This document shows, in pieces, positions 8,099 through 16,792 of a DNA stretch of 16,792 nucleotides. A program made the translations under genes and the position numbers. The stretch's first letter is position 1. Each line of letters begins with the position of its first letter. This DNA comes from Phoronis ovalis (Eukaryota; Phoronida; Phoronidae): contig JAOXYB010048724.1 of the NCBI GenBank assembly GCA_028565635.1, forward strand, positions 4,322 through 21,113. Reading direction: 5' to 3'. The notes beneath the pieces are model-generated. The model saw only the letters and a list, made by a program, of their open reading frames with translations. It was not told the origin of the DNA and searched no databases.

Positions 8099-10226
8099 CT
8101 AAAACAGAAAATCATGGCTTTATTTTTAAATGGCAATAAACCGATAATTCTTGAAATTTGTTCCTTGTACTGCAGTCTCAAAATAATTTCAGTTTATCAG
8201 TTGGAACTCAGCCAGCATTGTCTTTACAGAGAAAGCATAGTTGCTCAATTTCCTGTAGAGCACTCGATATATTTAGGGCAGAGATGTGCTCTTGACGGTC
8301 CAAAAATGGAACCCTTATTATTTAAATTACATCTTTGTATTTTATTGTCTCTAATAAACACTAAACACTAAGAAAGGCAATCTACTTGACTGCTAAATAG
8401 CAGTGATTACTAACCAATAATTTCCATTTTAGCTAGTGCACTAGCATGGCAGGAAATCTACAAGAGCCATAGTTTACAAATTGATCTAAAATCAGGTAAA
8501 GACTGCCAAGAACTTTTTCCCAAAACACTGAAAGTTTTAATACATTTAAGGAGGGTTTCTCGTGTTAAAGCATCGCTACCAGTACATATATTAATTTATT
8601 GTTTAAGTAATTATACAAGATTAACTATATACTAAAATATTCCACCTTGAAAAAATCAAAAGTACCAGAAGCTTAAACAATATAATTACCCTGTGAAAAA
8701 TGAAAGCTGCTTGTGTTTAAACATCTTTACCAGTAACCGTAAAATTCGATTTCTCTCTACGAATTTAATCATATGCCATTCACTGTTGGAATATTCCACC
8801 TTGATAATAACAAAAACAAAACCTACCTGACGAAATGTCTAAAAACGCTCCTAACAAACTCCCTAGTACTGTAAGATTTTTTATCGTGTAACTGACTAGT
8901 CATCGTACTCCAGTTAAAATGTACAATGTTATCGACATAGCTTATTCAAACATCGATCTACCTGGGCTACGGATGCAATTATTGTAAATGAGTTCAGAAA
9001 TAATTCATAGACCTTATCAAGTATTCATTACTAGCAGCCAGGTATTAGATCCATAATTCATAATTAATCACGTAGCTGACAATAAATTTTGTAGAAAACA
9101 ACAAACTAACTATTATTTATAGTCACGATAGAAAAATTTAATGTGGCTACATAAATATTGTCTGTTAAACCCCTGTAGAATGGCAAACAGCATGTATAAA
9201 GTTGCATGTGTATGCTGTTATAATGGCTATGCATAGTGCTATTTTACAAAGTATTTCTAGCATAAACAAATATATTGAATTTATCAATTTTTACATTACA
9301 TGTTTATCTATATCATCCTGATTTTTTTTAGCAAAATATGTTATGTATATCTTATCTGTTTGGCCTCCAATTAACACAATATCCATAGTCATATTTAAAC
9401 AATTAATTTGCGGTGTTGCTAACTCGTACACAAATATCATTAAACAATTATCATTTACCGTTTAACTTTCTGCCGCTCTTTAATTGTTCGTAGAATGCTT
9501 CGACTCATTTCGACTCCTTAAACCAAGATTTCCATTTAAACAAAGTTGCATTCGATTCACAAATTAAATAAAATGCACAGTGTTCTTCTTAGTAATCAAA
9601 TCCTCAGATTACTCATTTTAATAATAAAAACAAATAATTGCATTGCTATGCTGTATCCTAACCAAATCCAACATATAACTAAGTTATTAGTTTATAACTA
9701 ATTATGGTTCCAGCTAGATAAACCAATTTCCTTGTATTAAAATATGTTATAGACAAGGAGCTATCAACATCACTAAACTAGGAAGTAGCAGTGCAAGAAC
9801 TACTGATAACAGAACAATTGGATGTCACGCTGTGTCTTATCTATGTCATTTGTCTCTGATATCTTATTTCTCAAACAGCTAAACAGTAATAATTTACTTA
9901 TTGTCAGCCACTAGCATTTTTTTAACTTTACATACTTAGGAAAAAATGATAGGAATTAATTAATATTGTACTAAGAAATTTAATTTTTAGTTATTGTTAT
10001 CATTTCATATCATACCATACTTTTCATTCACTTCCTAGTTATTATTAGCTTGTCATCTTTTTATTTCATCATTTTTCATTTCATTTTCTAAAAATTAATA
10101 CTTATTTTTATTAATACATTTTTAACATAAAATAACCACCTTGTTAAATTTGAATAATAATATATTAAAGGACATATTTTTTTTTTCAGTTGCACACATA
10201 CAGTATATATGAACATTAACTCATAT
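8099..10226 (-). other. intron between the large N-terminal exon and PDZ exon 1
   Basis: AT-rich with no recognisable coding sequence. It contains a diverged tandem duplication (about 8560-8810) and two AATAAA hexamers on the minus strand (10112-10107 and 10065-10060). These could end a stand-alone transcript of the upstream ORF, but are also expected by chance here. It is the 3' part of a 7.5-kb intron in the canonical transcript (15648-8099). Confidence 0.7.
8560..8810. repeat. diverged tandem duplication, period about 152 bp
   Basis: The segment gtgttaaagcatcgctaccagta (from 8562) recurs as gtgtttaaacatctttaccagta (from 8713), offset 151. The block tattccaccttga (8638) recurs at 8792, offset 154. 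A weaker match (taattataca...aactat versus taatcatatg...cactgt) lies between them. Colinear matches at nearly the same offset indicate an old duplication. No function is suggested. Confidence 0.5.
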
Positions 10227-12935
10227 CTACCTGTAAAGCTGCAAACATTCCAACTGTTCGTGTAAATTTGATTCACTTTTAGATCGTACTAATTTGCGTT
10301 TGATTTCTAATCGAGAAGTCTCATTATTACTCGAAGACACCTTTGGTAAAGGATCATCTATTTGTATGGGGAACAGCTTCATTCTAGGTCGAGGCCTAGG
10401 TTTGTTTTTGCAATTGTAGACATCTTCAATATTTTTTACGACAGTCCCCCAACTTTTTGGAAGAGTCCGAGCTCGATGTTTATCTGCCTTTGTTTGTGAT
10501 TTTGCTAAAGTCGGCATGTTTAACTGCTCATTATTTTTTTCAGTTGCTTCAGTTCTTTTAGAAGAAAAATTATTCAAACTTTTAAAAATTCTGCTAAAAT
10601 TTTTAGGCAATGTCTTTGATATTCCTTTTGTATTCTTGACAGTTTCTTTCCAGTTTTCTGTATCAACATCACGCTTGCTTGCCGGTTTATAGTCACTTAA
10701 TTCAGTCAAGTTTTTACCAGGTATATTTGAAAACCTGGGAAACTGAAAAAGAGGGATGTTGTCTTCATGACAACCTTGTATATCCATGTCCACACCTACA
10801 GTTTTCAGAGGGACGGACATGCTTTTACTCCTTTGTCTTAAACGGTGACGCTCATAGTCAGCAGACATTGTAACGGAGAGTTGCCCCTGCTCGAAACATT
10901 TATGGTTTCCATTACTGAATAAGGTACTACTGTCTTCTCCAGTTATACGGACATCATCATCGACATCACTTTCGTAGGTATTAATTCCACCAAACGTGTA
11001 TTCCTTATTTGTATCAAAAGGAATGTCGCATATGACATATGGAACACATATCCTGGGTGAATCCTGATTGAGAGGGGACTTCAACAGAGAGGGACTACTT
11101 GATGTAGATGACGGTGACACGGGAGATGACACCGTCACTGAAGTCAAGGACGTCTTTGATGACAATGATACTACCTCTGTCTGCAATGATGGCGAGCTCA
11201 CTAATATATCACCAATGATATCTGGATCAGTGGCTAATATTTCTGATATTGCAGCCATTTCTTCCACTGTGCCAGTTGGCTGCAAATGTTTCAGTTCTCC
11301 AGGAACAGTGTTGATATTACTGCCACACTGATAACCAGATGGCGCCACTTGCATTGTATTTCTTGTATTACTTAGTAAATGCTTCGGTTTGGGAGGTAGC
11401 GGGGGTTTTGGCTTCCTTGCTCGAGGAGGCTTTATAATTTTAGGTTGTTCTTTACAGGATTTAGAATTATTCTTTATGCTCATCTCACTTTCAATGACGT
11501 TTTGAAGTATTGTTTGCGCTGAAGATTTTATTGGCACATCATTATTGTTGTTGGACAGAGGTCCTAGAGTTGCAATACTGACAATATCCGGCTCTCTACT
11601 CGTCTGCACAAATTTTTCACTGGAAAGTTCTTTTATGCTCATATGACTGGCTGCAGTATATACATCCCTGACACAAGACATGTTATCATCATTCCAGGAC
11701 GATTCACAACAGGTACAATCATCAACAAAAACATTGTCACTACCCGAGTCACTGTCACCAGCAATAATAAGTGACTTGGCCGATTTGTTATTTTGTCTCT
11801 CCGGGATAGTAAATTTTATACCAGTTGTGTCCGTGGTCTGTGCATCTTTGCCTACATGATGCATATCGATCTCATGGGAAGTATTTTTCTCAGCGTCACA
11901 AGGGAACTTCAAATATTTCTCACTGGCATCCGTTATAATTCCATCTGAACTACTAATACTAGAATGGTCTGAAAAACTGTCATTAATCCTGATGATGTCA
12001 ACAGTTAAATGAATGCTTGTGTCACTATCTCCTCCAGGAAACTCCTCTATTTTATTATCCATCTCTCCAGTTTTAACGGAACACGGTATTGTTATGTCAT
12101 TTTCTGGAAATTCGCTAGGCTCACAAGAAACATTATCCCTCGTTACATTTTCATTGGTTACGTTCAACTGTGCCTTTTCCACACAGCCATCACCAGATGT
12201 ATTAGAGTTCAACAAGGCCACTTCCGATTTTACATTTACCTCAGACTCTTCAACCTCGCTTTCATCTGCACTGCCATCAGATTCACAAGTGTAACTTCCC
12301 TCATTAGAGCTCGAGCATTCAGATTCCGATTCTCCTCCACTTTGTAGCAACTTATCATCAGAGGGTTTGTTAGGAAAAGAAAACTCAAAATCAAAATGCT
12401 CCTTTCTGTCTAGTAGATTATCCACACTCGCGACTCTTACACTTTTTTTAGTCGTCGACAATGCATCAGTAAACTGATCAGCAGCTTCATCGTTAAAGTC
12501 TGTAAATTCTATTTTGGTTTTGGAACTATTTCGTCTAAACTTCCGAGAGGGACTAAATTTAAAATGGGTTTTCAATCTTGTTAGAAACTTTTGATATCTT
12601 TCCTTGAATGTTCGACTTTGTACAGTTGTCTCCGTTTGAATCAGACAAATATCACCAACACTGTAGCTTCTCTGTACTCTGTTAACATTGGGCTCACTTA
12701 AGATCAAGCTATTAACTTGTCTTGATCCATTCTGCATGATTATATGCCCATTGTCTTCGTATGCATTATATATAACATCATCAGTATCACTGGATTGCTC
12801 ACTGTCTTTATTCGTCGTCCATATTCCAGGAAGTGACAGCCTTTGACGGTCTTTACCTATAGACAATGGTAACGACTGAGCTCCCGTCCCTAAACGACCT
12901 TGGCTAATTCTTTTTCTAATTGCCCTTTGTGTCAT
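10227..12935 (-). CDS. large intronless ORF: candidate alternative first coding exon of SHANK
   Basis: A 902-codon ORF nested in the intron before the PDZ exons. The ATG is preceded in frame by TAA, so this is a true initiation exon or an independent gene. No folded domain is recognised. Residues 1-20 are basic; about 90-140 is basic and includes RSYSVGD and a stretch from FKERYQKFL to SPSRKFRR; about 198-235 is a Ser/Glu/Asp tract; 502-521 is basic and proline-rich with KPPLPPKPKHLL. The tail is basic and serine-rich (RQRSKSMSV, RARTLPKSW, RSKSESNLHEQ). The ORF ends ...CTT TAC AGG TAG, where AG|GTAG can act as a splice donor. Splicing after 10231 leaves phase 2 and joins in frame to the PDZ exon at 8098, making AG+T (Ser). 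The likely product is a SHANK isoform without ankyrin repeats or SH3. The alternative is a 902-aa stand-alone protein using AATAAA at 10112-10107. The ORF is real with high confidence; fusion to SHANK is an inference. Confidence 0.75.
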   Translation of the reverse strand: MTQRAIRKRISQGRLGTGAQSLPLSIGKDRQRLSLPGIWTTNKDSEQSSDTDDVIYNAYEDNGHIIMQNGSRQVNSLILSEPNVNRVQRSYSVGDICLIQTETTVQSRTFKERYQKFLTRLKTHFKFSPSRKFRRNSSKTKIEFTDFNDEAADQFTDALSTTKKSVRVASVDNLLDRKEHFDFEFSFPNKPSDDKLLQSGGESESECSSSNEGSYTCESDGSADESEVEESEVNVKSEVALLNSNTSGDGCVEKAQLNVTNENVTRDNVSCEPSEFPENDITIPCSVKTGEMDNKIEEFPGGDSDTSIHLTVDIIRINDSFSDHSSISSSDGIITDASEKYLKFPCDAEKNTSHEIDMHHVGKDAQTTDTTGIKFTIPERQNNKSAKSLIIAGDSDSGSDNVFVDDCTCCESSWNDDNMSCVRDVYTAASHMSIKELSSEKFVQTSREPDIVSIATLGPLSNNNNDVPIKSSAQTILQNVIESEMSIKNNSKSCKEQPKIIKPPRARKPKPPLPPKPKHLLSNTRNTMQVAPSGYQCGSNINTVPGELKHLQPTGTVEEMAAISEILATDPDIIGDILVSSPSLQTEVVSLSSKTSLTSVTVSSPVSPSSTSSSPSLLKSPLNQDSPRICVPYVICDIPFDTNKEYTFGGINTYESDVDDDVRITGEDSSTLFSNGNHKCFEQGQLSVTMSADYERHRLRQRSKSMSVPLKTVGVDMDIQGCHEDNIPLFQFPRFSNIPGKNLTELSDYKPASKRDVDTENWKETVKNTKGISKTLPKNFSRIFKSLNNFSSKRTEATEKNNEQLNMPTLAKSQTKADKHRARTLPKSWGTVVKNIEDVYNCKNKPRPRPRMKLFPIQIDDPLPKVSSSNNETSRLEIKRKLVRSKSESNLHEQLECLQLYR

Positions 12936-12999
12936 GATTAATTAATTAAAACGATACAGAACAAGACGGATTTATTAATCTTGTTTAACCATACATGTT

Positions 13000-13006
13000 T
13001 TTATAA
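13000..13006 (-). promoter_or_regulatory. candidate TATA box of an intragenic SHANK promoter
   Basis: On the minus strand the context is gattATAAAAACATG, containing TATAAAA, with its 3' end 65 nt upstream of the ATG at 12935. Transcription starting about 30 nt downstream would give a 5' UTR of about 35 nt. In this AT-rich DNA a TATA match alone is weak. An alternative 5' UTR route is a spliced leader exon using the donor AAG|GTATGA near 13240 and the acceptor attttcacAG at 13092-13091. Confidence 0.3.
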
Positions 13007-15424
13007 TCAAAAACCGTCCATGATGAGCCAATATAATTGTGACATTGTGGACCCGCAAAATAAGGAAGAGGATACAGTTTCATAAACGTCCTGTGAAAAT
13101 GTATTTACCATATTAGAGTGGAGCAATGTCTTCAGAAAGTCATAAACATCACTAAGACACTTTGAATGTAATCCTATTGTGCACACTACCAGCTCAGAAT
13201 ATGTGACAATTCCTATTCTCTTTTGTGTATTTCATACCTTAGTATATCTCTGATGAACTACTGTTTTTCTGTTAGCGGACATTAAAGTAACATGCCATTT
13301 TAAACTGCAGGCATTCCATAATTGCACACCATTAGCCGTTTGCGGACAAATCACCTTGTCATTACGAATATAATTTATATAGGTGGAGCAGTAACTATAT
13401 ACTGGCAGAAAATTGCCGAATAAACACCGTAGTTGAATTCTTGTAAAATGCTTGCTAGCTTTAACTGCACTATTATATTGTATAATTATAAATACACAAT
13501 CAGTCACACTGCCACCCTATTATGAAATAAGATTTTTTGTCAGAAAATGTTTCTTCAATTATGAACATGGTAGAATTCTTTTCAACGCATCCATGAGTCC
13601 CAGTGTCTATATTGCCTTTAAAAATACTTGCATTGTAAAGCAGTCTTGAATATAATTCATAAGCAGTTCAACTATCAACAATAGTGCATTCCTATATAAA
13701 TATAACAGCTGGAATTACTTTATCAGTCTGCAAAGAAACATTTCTTCAGCTTAAATGCTTACAAATCTTGCAAGTTTTCCCCTATATTAATTGTAGAGAA
13801 TATTGCATCAATGAAATACTGGATCTAAAAATATCAGACTATAGAAACAGCCTGTATGAGTTTGAGTAATTCTTTTTCCAGCCAGCGGTAACTTTTTAAA
13901 TATCCTGTGATTTTATGAAAGTACACTCTATACACTTCAGTACCTTCGTGTCTACAGCTGATGACACATTTTCAATGACAGACTCTTCAAATTGTCAAAA
14001 TTCAATGAAAAACTTCTTAACCAGTGCAATTACATAAGCGATTTAGAAAGGGTTAACATAATTGTTCAAACTGTCTGTGTCTCGATATTTTCAAATATAA
14101 CTCTAATATTTCCTCATCTGTCCTGGATAGGTCCAGTTTGCTTTTGCACATCTCTCTAAGATTATTCAATGTACAACACATTCCATCAAAAGTTACTAAC
14201 AGTTGCATATTAAAAGTTTCACAAAATCTTCTCCAAAGTCTTCCAAATTTCAGTACTTTTCAGTTACTGGTATGGATGTACTTGTCAGGCTAATTTCCAT
14301 ACAAAGAATTCCTCAAGACGTTACTCACGCCAATTAGAAGTAGATAAAAGTACAAGTCCATGCATATTTAACACACTTTCTTTATAATATACTAAACTGT
14401 CCACTAAATCTTTAGCTCACAACCCAAAGCAAATTGCAGTGTTGCATGACAATAGCTGACCAGTAACACATTCTTCAGCCTTGACTAGCTTCTTACTCAA
14501 GCTGCCTCATTTAACCATTCAAACATATTTAACAAGGTAAATCTCATTTGTTTATCCAGCTTCTTCTATATAATATTGCATTCATGGCTTATGGCAATTG
14601 CTCTTTATACATATGCCCCAAGTATGTATAATTAAAGTGTTCTAATAATGTGTACTTAGTTTGAGTACAATAGTTTAATAATAGCAGCCCCAACCTGTGT
14701 GTACATATGTATGACTGTATATAATTATACAGTGATCTTTTGTCATAATATGAAGGGGACAATTCTAATAGGATTCATTCATACATTTTAAGAAACTAAT
14801 TCATAGTGGGTGGCTTGCAATGTCTTTATAATAAACCAGAAATGTGCTTAAGGGATTTCTATTAACAAGAATGAATTCTTCTTTTGTGTATAAAATGCAC
14901 AGTACATCCCAGAGAACAAAGGTTTTTGAGGGAAAACTTGCTTTGTTTACTATAAAGCAAATTTATTTTCATTAGATCTACTGAATGAAAGAAACAATTA
15001 GTCTTTAGAAATAACTTGAAGATGACTAAGTGCAACATTTATCAAAATTTGTGATGTGAAAGGATGCTGTATTTATTTAACAATACTTAATGATTTCATT
15101 GTTAGTTTATGTGTCTTTCAGATATTTGATAGTGAATCAAACAATTAAATATATCTCCCTATTACCTTTTAAGCCTACCAATAATAAAGAAAGGTTTTCA
15201 ACCTGGTTTAAGTGTTTTTCCTAATATATATTCCTGAATTTGATATTGAAGCAAACCTTTCAGTACCCAATAGCCTTGGCATATAAAAAATTAAGACAAG
15301 ACCTTCTTAGAACAATTTCTATGTCATTTTTGATAGCGCTTCATTATGTTACTATCTGCACTCAGTAAAAGTCATCAACAGTGACAAGTTACAGACCCTA
15401 AAATATAGTTTATATAGTACTCAC

Positions 15425-15470
15425 CAGATGTCCTCACTGTATAGCCACCCTCCCAGCATTTTTTATGCAT
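15425..15470 (-). other. exon-like segment MHKKCWEGGYTVRTS with consensus donor
   Basis: Starts at an ATG with an in-frame TAG just upstream, reads 15 codons plus one base, and ends at a near-perfect donor TCTG|GTGAGTAC. K-K-C-W-x-x-x-Y-T-V is reminiscent of K-R-L-F-R-H-Y-T-V in the vertebrate SHANK SH3-PDZ linker. It ends in phase 1, which does not fit PDZ exon 1 (8098) but would fit the exon at 15724 (which lies upstream) or the one at 7721. No acceptor in a usable frame was found. It could be a small alternative first exon, a dead exon or chance. Confidence 0.25.
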
Positions 15471-15648
15471 ATACTATCTACTGCATTATAAATAACTCTG
15501 TATCTGTTTTAAGTTTTTTTTATAGTTGTTTAGATTGATTGACAGGTTAACAGTGTGAAAAAGATTTATTCACAGCTGGTAATGGTAAACATACACAGAA
15601 TTAAAGTGAACCCAATAAAAAACAGCATTAAACTGACAGTCCTCTTAC

Positions 15649-15724
15649 CTTTCGGCTCCGACCAGAGCAGCCAAAGTATTCCTTTTTAATATAACTGCGT
15701 CATCCGAAGCAGCAGAGATTGAGC
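15649..15724 (-). CDS. SHANK: SHANK exon: SH3-PDZ linker
   Basis: A 76-nt exon flanked by an acceptor (aactctAG, then GCTCAATC) and a strong donor (GAAAG|GTAAGAGG). It begins with two bases that complete the Gly codon left open by the SH3 exon, encodes SISAASDDAVILKRN and TLAALVGAE, and ends with two bases (AG). Joining it to the PDZ exon completes a Ser codon (AG+T) and gives ...VGAE-S-ENTTICVVLQKG. The exon is recognised from splice sites and phase rather than strong homology. The S-D-D-A-V-I stretch is weakly like the vertebrate linker S-D-Y-V-I, but the vertebrate K-R-L-F-R-H-Y-T-V segment is absent from this splice form. It could be an alternatively used exon. Confidence 0.72.
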
Positions 15725-16284
15725 CTAGAGTTCAAAATAATACAAAGATTATTAACACGAGTATTCGCAATAAAGAGCAGCTGGTTAGGAGTTCATACAT
15801 GTTTCTTGTGATATATAGCATGCTTACAATAAAGGGACACATATCCTGGATACCACATATAAAAGCAGTTAAGTAAATTATATTTCCATCTTTACTTTTC
15901 TCAAAATGAAACAGATATTCATGTATGTTAAAATCAAAATAAGGCCCAAAGGATTCATTGGTTCAGACTATTAATACCTACGGTCAGAACAAATAATTTC
16001 AACTTTTCATTGACCGTTGTCGATTTTTGGAAAGTTTACAATCAAACTATCAACAACCACAGTTTCCTTTTCCTATCAAAAATTTTCTTGAAATTTTTCA
16101 GACAAAATATTCTTTAATGAAATTATTAGAAAAGTTAAATGGAATTTGCAGTAGAAGTGACTGATCAAAGAAATAAGAGATAAAAACAAACCGTTTCGGT
16201 AAAAAAGGATCAAATTTGAACAAATTAGTATGTAATTAATACCATTATCTAATGATAATCTTTTGAACCATTTGTGTCATTTAC
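15725..16284 (-). other. SHANK: SHANK intron between the SH3 and linker exons
   Basis: Defined by GTAAAT at 16284 and AG at 15726-15725; 560 nt. Nothing else recognised. Confidence 0.8.
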
Positions 16285-16386
16285 CTTTTTTCCTCATGTG
16301 AACTTCTTGTAAACAATCACTAGGAAACCAACCTTCCCGACCCCCAGCTTTGCCTTCCCAAAATCCTTCCTCACCAACGCTTATCA
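16285..16386 (-). CDS. SHANK: SHANK exon: C-terminal half of the SH3 domain
   Basis: Internal exon between an acceptor (tttcAG, then TGATAAGC) and a donor (AAAAAAG|GTAAATG). It is 102 nt: two partial bases, 33 codons and one base, so it enters and leaves in phases that fit its neighbours. The translation includes VGEEGFWEGKAGG and REGWFPSDCLQEVHMRKK, the end of an SH3 fold with its conserved Trp and G-W-F-P-x-D signature. It closely follows the vertebrate SHANK pattern GFWEG...GWFPADCVEEVQMR (family knowledge). The SH3 domain lies between the ankyrin repeats and PDZ of this postsynaptic scaffold. The first half of SH3 must be in an exon upstream of 16792, since no such exon is visible from 16387 to the window edge. 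Confidence 0.9.
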
Positions 16387-16792
16387 CTGAAAAATAAACA
16401 TAATATCCATCAAAACAAGAACAATTATATTGCCTACTGTACAGTAAGACTGGTTATAAAAAAATCAATACACTGAACTACGAAAAGCATTAATTTACTT
16501 GTATCTCATTTATAATCCACAACCCTCCACTACCGTTACTTGATTTTGACATTTAACTCAAAAAATAAACTTTTCATAATACCCATTCTGGTTAACTTCA
16601 CTGGAACAACACTATAATCATACCGACTCCAAAAAGATATAAGCCAAATACAAAAACCTTAAAATATTTCTCCAGCTCAAACTATCAAATACACAATATA
16701 CAGTATACAGTATATACAACAGTTGCACAGTGAGCAGTAAATATGAAACTTGATCATATGTCTAAAGTCGCTGCTAGAATTCTTCAAAATGA
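16387..16792 (-). other. SHANK: partial SHANK intron at the window edge
   Basis: From the acceptor AG at 16388-16387 to the edge. No exon with SH3 or ankyrin-like sequence is visible. A short AT-rich tandem tract (tatacag units, about 16693-16710) is the only structure seen. Confidence 0.75.

Larger units (their letters stand above)
12936..15648 (-). other. intron 5' part / upstream region of the large N-terminal exon
   Basis: AT-rich and mostly featureless. The 300 nt next to 12935 would hold the proposed promoter or 5' UTR. A 91-codon ORF at 13507-13232 and small plus-strand ORFs (13452-13869) have no recognisable protein features. An exon-like segment occurs at 15470-15425. A 20-bp near-palindrome (actgtata...tatacagt) lies at 14714-14733. 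Confidence 0.6.

Noticed and set aside
10170-10192. Plus-strand poly-T followed by CAG, looking like a splice acceptor
   Set aside because: There is no plus-strand exon or ORF after it; expected by chance in AT-rich DNA.
12009-12347. Plus-strand ORFs of 112 and 93 codons opposite the large exon
   Set aside because: Antisense shadows of the Ser/Glu-rich coding sequence, without plausible start context or splice structure.
13232-13507. 91-codon minus-strand ORF ending at AAG|GTATGA
   Set aside because: No recognisable protein. The donor-like end may mark a 5' UTR exon of the large N-terminal exon but does not justify a coding call.
14714-14733. 20-bp near-palindrome actgtata...tatacagt
   Set aside because: Short AT-rich palindromes are common in this composition and it has no associated feature.
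1-16792. tRNA, rRNA, CRISPR, bacterial operon signals
   Set aside because: None seen by eye on either strand; the window is eukaryotic and dominated by one intron-split gene.

Overview
The window comes from an animal nuclear genome. It is AT-rich, almost all coding sequence is split by GT-AG introns, and the recognisable protein is SHANK/ProSAP, a metazoan postsynaptic and cortical scaffold. Divergence from vertebrate SHANK in the linkers and the compact introns suggest an invertebrate, perhaps a lophotrochozoan; that placement is a guess.

All supported coding sequence is on the minus strand, so the gene reads from high to low coordinates. Seven exons with mutually compatible splice phases were assembled: 16386-16285 (end of SH3), 15724-15649 (SH3-PDZ linker), 8098-8025, 7721-7588 and 7074-6909 (the PDZ domain in three pieces), 5539-5450 and 5031-4788 (conserved post-PDZ block), and a giant last exon 4460-1310 (proline-rich region, three Homer-type PPxxF motifs, C-terminal SAM domain). 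The ankyrin repeats and the start of SH3 must lie beyond 16792. A 3' UTR of about 1 kb runs to a single AATAAA at 341-336; nothing was recognised in 1-310.

The most unusual element is inside the large intron between the linker exon and the first PDZ exon. A 2.7-kb uninterrupted minus-strand ORF (12935-10227) starts with an ATG preceded by an in-frame stop and a candidate TATA box. It ends at a TAG embedded in a splice-donor-like AG|GTAG. Splicing there would remove the stop and leave phase 2, exactly the phase the PDZ exon accepts and the same phase left by the canonical linker exon. The simplest reading is an intragenic promoter that makes a SHANK isoform in which ankyrin repeats and SH3 are replaced by a 901-residue serine-rich, disordered N-terminus. 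That N-terminus carries a near-perfect cortactin-SH3 consensus motif not seen in the canonical exons here. A stand-alone 902-aa protein cannot be excluded.

Other structure: a partial, diverged tandem copy of PDZ exon 3 with its own acceptor and an in-frame stop (7163-7092); a foldback/MITE-like inverted repeat (6143-6443) in the next intron; a small exon-like segment with a consensus donor at 15470-15425 that resembles the vertebrate SHANK linker but is in the wrong phase for the PDZ exon; and internal protein repeats in the giant exon.
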